64,000 nucleotides of DNA, taken from contig JAHYIY010000006.1 in NCBI GenBank assembly GCA_019429255.1, positions 1 to 64,000 of the forward strand, written 5' to 3'. The DNA is from Desulfuromonadales bacterium (lineage in GTDB: Bacteria > Desulfobacterota > Desulfuromonadia > Desulfuromonadales > Geopsychrobacteraceae). Positions 1 through 8,568 of this stretch are shown in pieces. The first letter of the stretch is position 1. Each line of letters begins with the position of its first letter. A program made the translations under genes and the position numbers. The notes below the pieces were generated by a model, which saw only the letters and a list, made by a program, of their open reading frames with translations, was not told the DNA's origin and did no database searches.

Positions 1-1
1 G

Positions 2-403
2 CTTATTCCGGTAGAGTCGAGCAGGGCCAGCAGAAGGCTTGGCAGTTACGTTTTTCGCGGCAGTGAGCCGGTGTGTATCCGGTTGCAGTTCGCCCAGGAG
101 CCGGAGAATCTGCGCCAGACGTTCCTGCACGAGGTCGCCCATGCCTGTGATCATCTGCATCAGCGAGGAGGGGGACGACGCCGGCTCGGACATGGCACCA
201 GTTGGCGTCAGTGGGCCCTTGCCCTGGGGATCGCCAGTACCGCAACCGGTAGCAGTGCCGCTCTGGCCGCCTTGCATCAGCGGCGGCAGAAGTTGGTGGC
301 AATCTGCATGCTCTGTGGCGCAGAAATCTATCGGGTGCGACGCCTGAACTGTAACAATCGTTACCTTCATCCCCCCTGTGGTGGTGTCCTCAAGCCGTTG
401 TGA
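2..403 (+). CDS. SprT-like zinc metalloprotease domain protein, 3' part
   Basis: The frame is open from the window edge to the TGA at 401-403, so the N-terminus lies outside. The fragment contains HEVAHACDHLH, an HExxH-type zinc site with a further histidine, followed by HGTSWRQWALALG. This is the arrangement of the SprT/Spartan-like peptidase family. Two CxxC-like pairs near the C-terminus (CMLCG and a later PPCGG) fit the zinc ribbon that often follows the SprT fold. Substrate and role cannot be told from this fragment. A GTG at 71 is an internal codon rather than a convincing start, because the reading frame and the protease fold both continue upstream of it. Confidence 0.7.
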   Translation, partial: LIPVESSRASRRLGSYVFRGSEPVCIRLQFAQEPENLRQTFLHEVAHACDHLHQRGGGRRRLGHGTSWRQWALALGIASTATGSSAALAALHQRRQKLVAICMLCGAEIYRVRRLNCNNRYLHPPCGGVLKPL

Positions 404-429
404 AGAAGACTTGTCCTTGAGGGCTGGAG

Positions 430-897
430 TTAGCCGTTGGTCAAAAAATCAAGAACCTGTTGCGGATGTTCGGCGGCTTTAGTCACCTTGGGCCAATGTT
501 TGATGACGATTCCCTGCTCATCGATGAGTACCGTCGAGCGGATGCAGCCAATACCGGATTTGCCGTACATCTTTTTTTCTCCCCAGGCCTGATATTCTTC
601 CATCATGCTTATGTCCGGATCAGACAAGAGGGTAAAGGGGAGCTTGAACTGATTGATGAATTTGTCGTGAGAAGCAAGACTGTCCTTGCTGATGCCGAGC
701 AGCTTGACATTCATCTGCAAGAGTTGTTCATGCATCGCAGCAAAAGCACAGGATTCTTTGGTGCACCCCGGGGTGTTGTCTCTGGGATAAAAGTAGATGA
801 TGAGTTTGCTGCCGGTGTAATCTGTGAGCCGGTGCTGTCCGCCGTCACTCCCTGCCAGGCAGAAATCAGGCGCAGCCTGTCCTTCCTTGATCGCCAT
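430..897 (-). CDS. bcp: Thioredoxin-dependent peroxiredoxin (Bcp/PrxQ)
   Basis: A 155-residue thiol peroxidase of the Bcp/PrxQ family, expected to reduce hydrogen peroxide and organic hydroperoxides with electrons from thioredoxin in the cytoplasm. The motif PRDNTPGCTKESCAF places the peroxidatic cysteine at 45 and a candidate resolving cysteine at 50, the usual five-residue spacing of this class. Length matches the family. It starts 5 bp after the stop of the MazG-like gene on the same strand, so the two are probably co-transcribed, a plausible oxidative-damage pairing (removal of peroxide and of damaged nucleotides). Confidence 0.95.
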   Translation of the reverse strand: MAIKEGQAAPDFCLAGSDGGQHRLTDYTGSKLIIYFYPRDNTPGCTKESCAFAAMHEQLLQMNVKLLGISKDSLASHDKFINQFKLPFTLLSDPDISMMEEYQAWGEKKMYGKSGIGCIRSTVLIDEQGIVIKHWPKVTKAAEHPQQVLDFLTNG

Positions 898-902
898 GGT
901 GA

Positions 903-1181
903 TTATCCTTTCTCCTGCTCGTCTGTTTGGGTCAGCAGCCGGTTGAGTTTTTCCAGTTTGTTATTGATGGCTGCTTCAACCTGGTCGTTGCCGAACATCC
1001 AGCGCAATTGACCCAACATCAGGCTGGCATCAGCTAGCTCATCAATAACCGCTTGCCGGGAAATCTTGCCCCGTTTGAAATGTTTAAGGGCGGCAATCAG
1101 CTCGGCGCATTCTTCAATTGCCTGGTCATATTGGGCATCAATCCCCCAACGGGCAATGGTGGCCTGATAGATTTTTTCCAT
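903..1181 (-). CDS. MazG-like nucleotide pyrophosphohydrolase domain protein
   Basis: A 92-residue all-alpha protein. It shows the EExxE metal-binding helix (IEECAELIAAL, residues near 22-32) and a later DELADAS segment, the pattern of the MazG/all-alpha NTP pyrophosphohydrolase superfamily, which clears non-canonical nucleoside triphosphates. At 92 residues it is a single minimal domain rather than the tandem MazG protein. It lies immediately upstream of bcp with a 5-bp gap. The substrate cannot be predicted, and the family call rests on the helix motifs only. Confidence 0.65.
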   Translation of the reverse strand: MEKIYQATIARWGIDAQYDQAIEECAELIAALKHFKRGKISRQAVIDELADASLMLGQLRWMFGNDQVEAAINNKLEKLNRLLTQTDEQEKG

Positions 1182-1308
1182 TGATCGAGCCTTGTCGGAA
1201 GACTGGTATCAAGCTATTAATTGGTTATTGAGCCACGTCAGATGGGTGCAGTTGTTGCGTTTTCTTCATGCAGGAGCAGGGTTGTCAGATAAAACCTTGC
1301 GGCTTGGA

Positions 1309-2046
1309 TCAGATCGTGTCGGGACGCTCCTTATTTAAAAACATGGCCAGTTTTTCTTCTACCAGGGTCAGGTGTTCCATCATTTTCGCACGAGCCTGCT
1401 CCGGGTCGTGAGCTTCAATCGCTTCGAGGATTTCTCGGTGGTGATTGAGGAGTAACTCGACATATCCCTGTTTGCTGTAAAATTCACCCAAAGCGACCAT
1501 GATTGTCGCTTGAAACAGGGTCTGAATGGTGTTCAGTACATGAACCTGGATGGTGTTGTGGGTTGCCGCGGTGATGGTCAAGTGGAACTGGAAGTCAATT
1601 TCCGGATCCCATCCCCCGCTTTCGGCCTGTTCTTCCATCACCGTATAGATTTCGCGCAAACGGTCCAGTTCCGGTTTTTCAGCGCGTTTTGCTGCCAGGT
1701 AAGCTGACCAGGTTTCCAATCCCATGCGGACTTCAGTCAGGGCGTGGAGCATGCGTGGGTCACGGCGTTCGACCATACTGGTCAACGGATCAGTCAGGGT
1801 GACGTCGGTGAGGGAGCGGACATAGGTGCCTCCGCCCTGGCGCGACTCGAGAAAGCCCATCGCTTCGAGAACCATGATGGCTTCTCGCACTGACGGGCGA
1901 CTGACTCCCAAAAAGGTTGCCAGCTCACGCTCGGACGGGATGCGCTGGCCTGGACCAAGATCCCCCCGCGAGATCAGTTCCTTGATCTGGTCGACAATTT
2001 CTTCAGACAATTTTTTGGGACGAATCGGTTTGAATACGGTGGTCAT
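1309..2046 (-). CDS. GntR/FadR-family transcriptional regulator (FCD domain)
   Basis: A 245-residue DNA-binding regulator. Residues 10-75 form the GntR winged helix (PSERELATFLGVSRPSVREA), and the rest is an all-helical FCD ligand domain. The FCD metal-site pattern is visible as DFQFH, then NHHREI, then MMEHL near the C-terminus. This family commonly responds to carboxylic acids such as lactate, pyruvate or fatty acyl-CoA; PdhR and LldR are members, but nothing here identifies the ligand. The gene stands alone between the MazG-like gene and a two-component system on the same strand. The pyruvate dehydrogenase operon is about 55 kb away, so regulation of it would be a guess. Confidence 0.9.
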   Translation of the reverse strand: MTTVFKPIRPKKLSEEIVDQIKELISRGDLGPGQRIPSERELATFLGVSRPSVREAIMVLEAMGFLESRQGGGTYVRSLTDVTLTDPLTSMVERRDPRMLHALTEVRMGLETWSAYLAAKRAEKPELDRLREIYTVMEEQAESGGWDPEIDFQFHLTITAATHNTIQVHVLNTIQTLFQATIMVALGEFYSKQGYVELLLNHHREILEAIEAHDPEQARAKMMEHLTLVEEKLAMFLNKERPDTI

Positions 2047-2142
2047 GGCTGTCTCCAGTTTGCTTGGTAAGACCTTTTAGCACAGCCACTAAGTAAACAC
2101 AAGATGCGAGTTAGCCAGCGGTCAGTTGACGTCAGCCGTTGT

Positions 2143-2901
2143 TTACTGCCGACACTTCTGGCTGCGCTTATAACGCGTAAACCATTCCTGAAATTCCTTT
2201 TCTTCGTGTTCCATTTCAAAGGCATTAACTAATCCCCGGGCCAGAGATACGGCTACGGCACGGTTGCGTAGATTGAAGGAATCACCGTGCTTTTCGCTGT
2301 GAAACTGTTCCTGATCGAGGCCCAGCTTGTTGTAAAGTGAGTTGAGGCGACTTTGGATGCCACGGCGTGACAGGTAGCGGCGCTGCGCCATCAGGTTGTC
2401 AGTCAATCCCAGGGAAATGTCGAGCAGGGCCTCGTATTCAATATCGGACAAGGCTGTCAGGCTGTGACCAGCTCGCCCCTGAACTTTGCGGACTTCAGGA
2501 GCGATCCAGCACTGTTCATCGATCAGCACCGTGCGGATGGCTGAACTGATCTGTTCTTTGCTGGCTGATTTGAGGATATAGCCGTAAACGGTTTCCGGCG
2601 GAACGATTTTTACCAGGGAACGTACGTACATTTCATCTTTGAACTGGCTCCAGAAAACGATCCGTGCCTGGGGCTGTTTGCTCCACAGTTGCCGGGCAAA
2701 CTCAACGCCATTCATTTCCGGCATCTGGATATCGCTGATGATCAAGGGGCAGTCGCGTTCGCTGCCAATTTCCAGGGCAATCATTCCTGTTGGGGCACGG
2801 GTAACATTCACCTGTTCCGGCCATTGGGAAAAAAGCTGTTCGAGAAACTCCAGATCTTTGGGGTTGTCTTCTGCAATAAGGATTTCCAGAGGGGTGGACA
2901 T
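2143..2901 (-). CDS. Response regulator with C-terminal LuxR-like region
   Basis: A 252-residue protein. The receiver domain fills residues 5-125, with the acidic pair at 11-12, the phosphoacceptor Asp57 in ISDIQMP and the conserved lysine in LKSASKEQ. The C-terminal 110 residues hold a helical DNA-binding-like region (LSDIEYEALLDISLGLTD), which resembles a divergent NarL/LuxR HTH with an extended tail. It follows the histidine kinase gene with an 11-bp gap, so the two form a cognate pair. The output targets are unknown. The tail beyond the HTH is longer than in typical NarL proteins. Confidence 0.85.
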   Translation of the reverse strand: MSTPLEILIAEDNPKDLEFLEQLFSQWPEQVNVTRAPTGMIALEIGSERDCPLIISDIQMPEMNGVEFARQLWSKQPQARIVFWSQFKDEMYVRSLVKIVPPETVYGYILKSASKEQISSAIRTVLIDEQCWIAPEVRKVQGRAGHSLTALSDIEYEALLDISLGLTDNLMAQRRYLSRRGIQSRLNSLYNKLGLDQEQFHSEKHGDSFNLRNRAVAVSLARGLVNAFEMEHEEKEFQEWFTRYKRSQKCRQ

Positions 2902-2912
2902 GGTTGACTCCG

Positions 2913-4292
2913 TCAGCTTGAAATAGCGGTAAGCAGGGTCAGTTCAAAACGGGTACCGGTTGAGAAGCGTGATGGTTTCCATTGGACCTGAGCTCCAATG
3001 GCCCGCGCCCGCTCACGGATGTTATTGAGTCCGCGCCCTTGCTCCCTGATCAGATTGCTCTTAAAACCACAGCCGTTGTCCTCAACGGAAAATACCAGGG
3101 TTGCCTCACGCACTTCCAGATTCACTTCGTAGCGGCTGGCCGCAGCATGTTTGTGAACGTTCTGGATCGCTTCAATAGCAATACGATAAATGGCCAGCTG
3201 TTTGATGCGATCAAGTTTTAAATCAACTACCCGTGGGTCGATATAGAGGTGGCAGGCCGGGCCGCCATCGGGTTGCCCGAGCTGGTCGATATGGGCTTCG
3301 ATAGCAGCGCCCAGCCCAAGGATGTCGAGGGTTTGTGGGTGTAGATTGTTCATGATGTCGCGCAGGTTGGTGATCGCCTTATTAAGATCGTGCTCGAGGC
3401 CGATGATGCGGTCGTTGATATTGTCCTGATCCTGGCAGCCGGCCAGAGACTGCAGGCCGCGCAGAATGCCCGACAGATCCGATAGTGACTGGTCGTGGAG
3501 ATCCATGGCGATACGGCGGCGTTCTTCTTCCGCCCCTTCAAGGAGTTTTTCTGTGCCGACAACCTGGATCAGCCGGGTAGCCATGCGATTAATCGAACGC
3601 GCGAGGACATCCATTTCATCGTGAATGCGCTCGGGTGCCGGGGGCAGATCGAGGCTGCCGTCGGCAATGCGTGCGGCACTGGTGGAGATGGTCTGGATAC
3701 GGCTTAAGATTCGCCGGCTGAAATAGATGGAAATGGGCAACACCAGCAGGACAGCGACAATCAGTCCGACAATGGAAACCAGAACCGTGCGTTCAACCAG
3801 TTGGTTGATGTCTTGTTCATGAGCCTGACGCAAATGGTTGCGATGGTTCTGGGTCAGGTTGGAAAGACCGGAAAGTTCAGCACGCAGTTGGGCAAAGAGG
3901 GGTGCCGTGTCCTCCGGTTCGAGGCCGGCGGCGGGATTGAGGCTGCGCGCCAGATCGGCGAGATAGGCAATCTGCTCGGAGCCTTTTACCGTGCCAAAAG
4001 GCTCAATCCGGTCGATGGCAGAGAGTAGCCGTTCATAAAGATCAACGATCAAGGCCAGATCTTCAGGTGCCGCCATGCCACTGTGCTGAATCACACGCAA
4101 TAAGACATGTAAGCGTCGCGCCGCCATGTCGGCTTCGGCCAGGGCGACAAAGGTTGTTTCAACGGCCCTGATGCTGCGTCTTTTGCTGTTGAGATCCCAG
4201 TAGGTGTAGTGCATGAAACCCAGGAGCAGCAAGAGCAACAGCAGAATCATCCCTGGAGCGAGAAGTATTTGTTGTTTAACTGTTATGCGCAT
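2913..4292 (-). CDS. NarX-like sensor histidine kinase (HAMP, HisKA_3, HATPase)
   Basis: A 459-residue membrane kinase. A signal-anchor helix spans residues 8-28, followed by a periplasmic helical region of about 140 residues, a second membrane helix near 175-195, and a HAMP domain (RRILSRIQTI... to the DEMDVLARSIN segment). The dimerisation domain has the HisKA_3 signature EERRRIAMDLHDQSLSDL with the phosphoaccepting histidine. It ends in a HATPase domain with DNGCGF and GRGLNNIRERA. This is the NarX/DegS/LiaS class, which pairs with NarL-type regulators, as here. The signal is unknown. The periplasmic region looks like a four-helix-bundle sensor. Confidence 0.92.
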   Translation of the reverse strand: MRITVKQQILLAPGMILLLLLLLLGFMHYTYWDLNSKRRSIRAVETTFVALAEADMAARRLHVLLRVIQHSGMAAPEDLALIVDLYERLLSAIDRIEPFGTVKGSEQIAYLADLARSLNPAAGLEPEDTAPLFAQLRAELSGLSNLTQNHRNHLRQAHEQDINQLVERTVLVSIVGLIVAVLLVLPISIYFSRRILSRIQTISTSAARIADGSLDLPPAPERIHDEMDVLARSINRMATRLIQVVGTEKLLEGAEEERRRIAMDLHDQSLSDLSGILRGLQSLAGCQDQDNINDRIIGLEHDLNKAITNLRDIMNNLHPQTLDILGLGAAIEAHIDQLGQPDGGPACHLYIDPRVVDLKLDRIKQLAIYRIAIEAIQNVHKHAAASRYEVNLEVREATLVFSVEDNGCGFKSNLIREQGRGLNNIRERARAIGAQVQWKPSRFSTGTRFELTLLTAISS

Positions 4293-4360
4293 TCGCGGAT
4301 GCTACCATGTTCGCTGGTGGTTGAGACTGTGCAGATACGCAGATACATTATACAAATATA

Positions 4361-5959
4361 TTATTTTTTCAATCCGAGATGGCGAAATGCTGTGTCGGCA
4401 AGGTCGATCACCCCTTCAATGGTTTTTTTGTAGAGACGGCGGATAGGCACATCATTGACATGGAGTTGATTGTCGAACTTTTGCAGGAGAATTTTTTCGC
4501 CGGCGCCAAGGGTTGAAAGTGTTGCAGCAGCCTGTGGGTCGACGCCAATTAAAAAGCGGTAGTTGTGTTTTTCATGACGGGCGGAAATTAACAGCAGGGT
4601 GCGTTCAATTTCGCCACTGCGGAAATTGTGCCGCGATGTTTTCGCCAGCAGCCGAGCGATACAGCGTTGTTTTTCGCCGAGAATTGTCTCCAGGGTCACT
4701 GTTGCAGGTTTGAGCCGCCCAAGGAGGATCTCGTCCCTCGGCAGATTGGCTGATGGTTTGCGTTTGAGATAGCTTTGTTCGGTTTCCAGTAGCACCACAA
4801 CATTATTGTTGATCGGCCCGCCAATGGAATGTGATAGGGCGGCCTGATATTGACCACTTGTCAAAAACCGATGGTTTTCAACAATTTGCACCATGCCGGT
4901 TGCCCCGAGGGGGTGGCCGCGTCCTTTCAGGCCACCGGTCAGATTGGTTGGAAAACGTCCCATCGGTCCGGTAATAGCATCGTCGAGCAGGCAGTCAAGG
5001 AGTTGCCGGCGGGGGACAATACCGAGATCGACGAGGTTGATGGGACCAAAGCCATTGAATGGATCGTGCATATTGATATGGATGGATCCAGCCAGTTGAT
5101 CAAGGCTATTGAGTTTCGCCTTGCCCAGGGCTTGGGCAAGGGCAATCCGGGTTGCTGGAAAGCTGGTGAAGATCAAACGGTCAGCAATGGTCGGTATGTC
5201 TGTTCCGGAGCCGATGCCGCTGATCCGGACGGTGCCCGGTGTCGCTGTTAACAGACAGGCAGCGACGCCATCCGACATAGGGCAGAAATCGTAATAATGC
5301 AGTGGATCATAATAGAGATAATTTTTGCCGTTATTGATGTCGGCAAAATAGGTTTCAACGGGGATTTCATAATTCAGGTGAGCGTCAGGATTTTTCGCGG
5401 CATAACGCTGGGCACGTTCGGTCAGGCGCGCAGAATAAGAGGTCCATGCGTCATCTGACAGGTTGAACTCGTCCATCAGGCTGCGCGCCACCAGGGCTCC
5501 ACAAGCCGGCATGGTCAGACCGTATTCTGCTTCTTCACGATCAATAACGCCGGCGACGATGCGCGTTGCCGCAGCGGTTGTGGCATCAGTCATCTTCTGG
5601 ATGCCGATGGCCAGGACCTGGTCGTGCTGGCCGGAAGCAACCTCAAGGTAAGCGGCCTCGAAGGCGCTGGCGCCGGAGGACGAGGCGGTATCAACCAGGA
5701 TAGATTTGGCACCACTGATGCTGAGGCGGCCACTGATTTTTGCGGCCACATTGTCGATGCCGGAAAAAGCAAAGGGATTCTGGCTGCCGACAATAACACA
5801 GCCAATTTTCTGCTGGGCGACGCTATGGTTTTGCACCAGAGGCTTGAGCTGATCGACAAGCTCGAAGAAACTCATTGCCGGGCGATGATGGCCGTTATAT
5901 TTGCCGACCGGGAGCATGAAAGAGTCTGCCAGATAGACTGGTCGTGGCTGGAAGGGCAC
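4361..5959 (-). CDS. Thiolase-superfamily protein lacking the nucleophilic cysteine
   Basis: A 532-residue protein whose first 390 residues follow the thiolase fold of the SCP-x/acetyl-CoA acetyltransferase group. The histidine motifs are present: HDPF with His298, and GRGHPLGATG with His349. The position normally held by the acyl-accepting cysteine (ACASGG-type) reads TASSSG at 91-96, so Ser93 replaces it. The C-terminal SIGGP segment also lacks a cysteine. A further 135 residues (395-532) are unassigned. The GTG start at 5957-5959 is preceded by an AAGGTG ribosome site. It may be a non-condensing paralogue, a scaffold or an enzyme with altered chemistry. The gene is 68 bp upstream of the NarX-like kinase. 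Confidence 0.8.
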   Translation of the reverse strand: MPFQPRPVYLADSFMLPVGKYNGHHRPAMSFFELVDQLKPLVQNHSVAQQKIGCVIVGSQNPFAFSGIDNVAAKISGRLSISGAKSILVDTASSSGASAFEAAYLEVASGQHDQVLAIGIQKMTDATTAAATRIVAGVIDREEAEYGLTMPACGALVARSLMDEFNLSDDAWTSYSARLTERAQRYAAKNPDAHLNYEIPVETYFADINNGKNYLYYDPLHYYDFCPMSDGVAACLLTATPGTVRISGIGSGTDIPTIADRLIFTSFPATRIALAQALGKAKLNSLDQLAGSIHINMHDPFNGFGPINLVDLGIVPRRQLLDCLLDDAITGPMGRFPTNLTGGLKGRGHPLGATGMVQIVENHRFLTSGQYQAALSHSIGGPINNNVVVLLETEQSYLKRKPSANLPRDEILLGRLKPATVTLETILGEKQRCIARLLAKTSRHNFRSGEIERTLLLISARHEKHNYRFLIGVDPQAAATLSTLGAGEKILLQKFDNQLHVNDVPIRRLYKKTIEGVIDLADTAFRHLGLKK

Positions 5960-5986
5960 TACATCACCTTGTGTTGAATAAACGAT

Positions 5987-6029
5987 AAAAAAAACCCCGA
6001 AGACCTGGAGGGGGGGTAGGTCTTCGGGG
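5987..6029 (-). terminator. Rho-independent terminator of the OmpR-type two-component operon
   Basis: The arms at 5995-6006 and 6018-6029 are perfectly complementary (12 bp, CCCCGAAGACCT) around an 11-nt loop. On the minus strand the stem is followed by eight T (5987-5994). It lies just past the stop of the histidine kinase gene that ends at 6124, and just before the thiolase gene on the same strand. Confidence 0.92.
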
Positions 6030-6123
6030 CTGGAGTCTCCCGGAGGAGCTCCACTAATTTAAACACTACACGAAAACCTTATAAATGTAAAGTGAAAAAT
6101 AGCTGGGAAATTAATAAAACAGT

Positions 6124-7554
6124 TCAGGATTGTCCATTGGTGCGGCTGTGCTGGCTTTTGGGTAAGGTCATGGTGAAACTGCTCCCTTTTTCGGGGGTTG
6201 AGGAGACCGCGATGGTGCCATGGTGGGCGTCAACGACCCACTTAACGATGGCCAGACCCAGTCCCGTGCCGCCGTCGTATTGATGGAACTTTTTTTCCAC
6301 CCGGTAGAATCTTTCAAAGATATGCTCCAGGTGATGGTCCTTAATGCCGATACCGGTGTCACTGACACTAATGGTTACTGCAGATTCTGTAGTCGCAGCA
6401 GCGATGGTAATCTTCCCCCGGGTAGGGGTGTAGCGAACGGCATTGGTCAGCAGATTCAGAAGAGCCTGTCTTAAGCGTGGTTCGTCAGCGTGGATAACGA
6501 AGTCACGGTCCGGGCAGTGCAGCTCGACCAGAATCTCTTTTTCTCTGGCGAGAATCTGCCCCTGGCGGTGCAGGTCGACAAGCAACTGGTGCAGGTTAAT
6601 TTCTGCAGGCTGTAAGGGTATTTGTCCTAAATCGCTTTTCGACAAGGTCAGCAGATCGTCAACCAGAAAGCTCATACGTGTGATCTCTTCGAGATTTGAC
6701 TCAAGCACTTGTCGAATGTTGGTGGTTTTACTTTTACTGCGCAGGGCAATTTCTGTTTCGCCACGCAAAATCGTCAAGGGAGTGCGCAGTTCATGGGCCA
6801 CATGCGCGGCAAATTGCCGGGCTCGATGCAGAGCTGAAAACATCCGCTGGTTTGAACGATAACAGTTTTCAGCGAGTTGGCGTAGCTGGATTGAGCTGAG
6901 CTGGTCAGTGGGGAAGGGCTGTGGCGGGTGGTCAGGGCTGGTGTCGTTAATGTGTTTGAGCAATCGTTGCAGATCACTGGACTGCTGGTTGCTTCGCGGG
7001 TGGAGAAAATAGAGAGCCGCCGCCGCCAGAATAAGAAGTGATCCAATGAGCAATGCCAGACGCCAGCGCAGGAGTTGCGCCCTAAAGGGGGTCAGATCGG
7101 CACTGAGGAGCTGATAGGCGACAATCTTCTCTGCTTTTCTTGTCGGCCACAGCAGGGCGCGGCGGGATTCGCCCTGGCTGGCGGTGAAAAAAAAGGTTGC
7201 CTTGTCTGTTGGCAGTTGGCCAACCAGGGTGACCTGCGAATGGCTGTCCGATGTGGATAAGCAGATCAGGTTCCCGTTGGGTGAATAACGAGCAAAGTGC
7301 CACTCGTCGGTCAGCTGTTGCAGTGGTGCCGTGACCCATTCACAGGGTTGTCCCGTCGACGTCTCTTCAGGTGGCCGGGTCTGCTCGAGATAATCGAGTA
7401 TGCCGGCGGTCAGCTGCAGCTCAGCATCAAAGCGGTCAAGCATTCCCTGGTAGAGGGAAGACTGCCACAAAAAGCCGCCAATCCCCAGAATGACTGCCAG
7501 GCCCAACAGGGGGGCACAGAAAAGCTGTCTGCCGAAGGCTGAAAAGAAGGTCAA
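6124..7554 (-). CDS. OmpR-partner sensor histidine kinase
   Basis: A membrane-bound histidine kinase of 476 residues from the preferred start. The longest frame begins at a GTG at 7590, but a TTG at 7552-7554 has a strong AAGGAGG site 9 nt upstream and sits 1 nt after the response regulator stop, so it is preferred. It has an N-terminal membrane helix, a periplasmic loop of about 130 residues, a second helix (ALLIGSLLILAAAALYFL), a HisKA domain with the phosphoaccepting His in HVAHELRTPL, and a HATPase domain with NLLTNAVRYTP, DTGIGI and GTGLGLAI. The layout resembles CusS/CopS-type kinases, but the signal is not evident. Confidence 0.92.
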   Translation of the reverse strand: MTFFSAFGRQLFCAPLLGLAVILGIGGFLWQSSLYQGMLDRFDAELQLTAGILDYLEQTRPPEETSTGQPCEWVTAPLQQLTDEWHFARYSPNGNLICLSTSDSHSQVTLVGQLPTDKATFFFTASQGESRRALLWPTRKAEKIVAYQLLSADLTPFRAQLLRWRLALLIGSLLILAAAALYFLHPRSNQQSSDLQRLLKHINDTSPDHPPQPFPTDQLSSIQLRQLAENCYRSNQRMFSALHRARQFAAHVAHELRTPLTILRGETEIALRSKSKTTNIRQVLESNLEEITRMSFLVDDLLTLSKSDLGQIPLQPAEINLHQLLVDLHRQGQILAREKEILVELHCPDRDFVIHADEPRLRQALLNLLTNAVRYTPTRGKITIAAATTESAVTISVSDTGIGIKDHHLEHIFERFYRVEKKFHQYDGGTGLGLAIVKWVVDAHHGTIAVSSTPEKGSSFTMTLPKSQHSRTNGQS

Positions 7555-7555
7555 G

Positions 7556-8230
7556 CTATTCCGCCTCCTTGAGCATATAGCCGACGCCACGGACGGTATG
7601 GATCAGTTTTCGATCAAAGTCGCGATCGATTTTTTTGCGCAGGTAATTGACATAGACATCGATAATGTTGGTGAAGGTGTCAAAGGTGTAATCCCACACC
7701 TGTTCGGCAATCATTGTGCGTGTTAAGGCCTGATTCGGGTTGCGCATGAAATATTCGAGCAGGGCATATTCTTTGGAGGTAAGATCGATCTCCTTATCGC
7801 ATCTCCAGACCTTGTGCGATACAGGGTCGACGCGCAGGTCGGCAAATGCCAGTTCGGCACCACGATCCCTGGCGTTTCGGCGAATCAGGGCTTTAGCCCG
7901 AGAAACCAGTTCGGCAAAGGCGAAGGGTTTGGTCAGATAGTCATCGCTGCCGCTGTCAAGGCCGTCAATGATATCATCGATGCTGTCTTTGGCGGTCAGG
8001 CAAAGGATAGGAGTGGTGATGTTTTTCTCGCGGAGGGCTTTAATGACACTGAGCCCATCCATTTTAGGGAGCATAACATCCATCAGAATTAAATCGTAGT
8101 TTCCATTGCTGGCCAGGGACATTCCTTCCTTGCCATCCCCTGCCAGATCGACAGAAAAATCTTCTTCTTCAAGCCCGCGCTTGATAAAACCGGCGACTTT
8201 TTTTTCATCTTCAACAACCAGGATGCGCAT
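7556..8230 (-). CDS. OmpR/PhoB-family response regulator
   Basis: A 224-residue transcription factor. The receiver domain begins at MRILVVEDEKK, with the phosphoacceptor aspartate in LILMDVMLPKMDG and the conserved lysine in YLTKPFAFAEL. The C-terminal winged helix ends in VYVNYLRKKID and VRGVGYML, typical of the OmpR/CusR group. The start was moved 41 codons inside the longest frame, to the ATG at 8228-8230, because the receiver fold begins there and an AAAGGAGA site precedes it. It is the first gene of a two-gene operon with the kinase and is closed by the terminator at 5987-6029. Confidence 0.95.
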   Translation of the reverse strand: MRILVVEDEKKVAGFIKRGLEEEDFSVDLAGDGKEGMSLASNGNYDLILMDVMLPKMDGLSVIKALREKNITTPILCLTAKDSIDDIIDGLDSGSDDYLTKPFAFAELVSRAKALIRRNARDRGAELAFADLRVDPVSHKVWRCDKEIDLTSKEYALLEYFMRNPNQALTRTMIAEQVWDYTFDTFTNIIDVYVNYLRKKIDRDFDRKLIHTVRGVGYMLKEAE

Positions 8231-8568
8231 GGGACTGTCTCCTTTAACGTAGTACCAGCCGGGGATCTGTCTGTGATTGATTTTAATGTAAAAGAATAAA
8301 TTGTTAAGCTGACCAGGATGTCTGATCAGCTTTTTAGGAGGATACAGCCACAAAAATCTTTTTTGAGTAGTGTACGCTCATGAGAAACTTTCGGAGACTT
8401 TAACAGAGTCAGATGCTCAGTGCAAGGCAAATAAAAGATTTCTTTAATTTTTACCGCGAGGGAATGTTGTCAGGGTGCCGCGGATACCATCCGCGGCTTG
8501 CTATTGTCGTACAAATCCGGTCAAGGAGAGATTCTTTGTTGATTTTCATGCATAGATTCTGTTAATTA
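8231..8568. other. Divergent intergenic region with a short palindrome
   Basis: This region separates the response regulator (minus) from prmA (plus). It must hold both promoters, but no clear -35/-10 pair could be defended. The one distinct element is a GC-rich inverted repeat at 8477-8497 (GCCGCGGAT, 3-nt spacer, ATCCGCGGC). No T-run follows it on either strand, so it is not an obvious terminator. No coding frame of note was seen. Confidence 0.5.
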
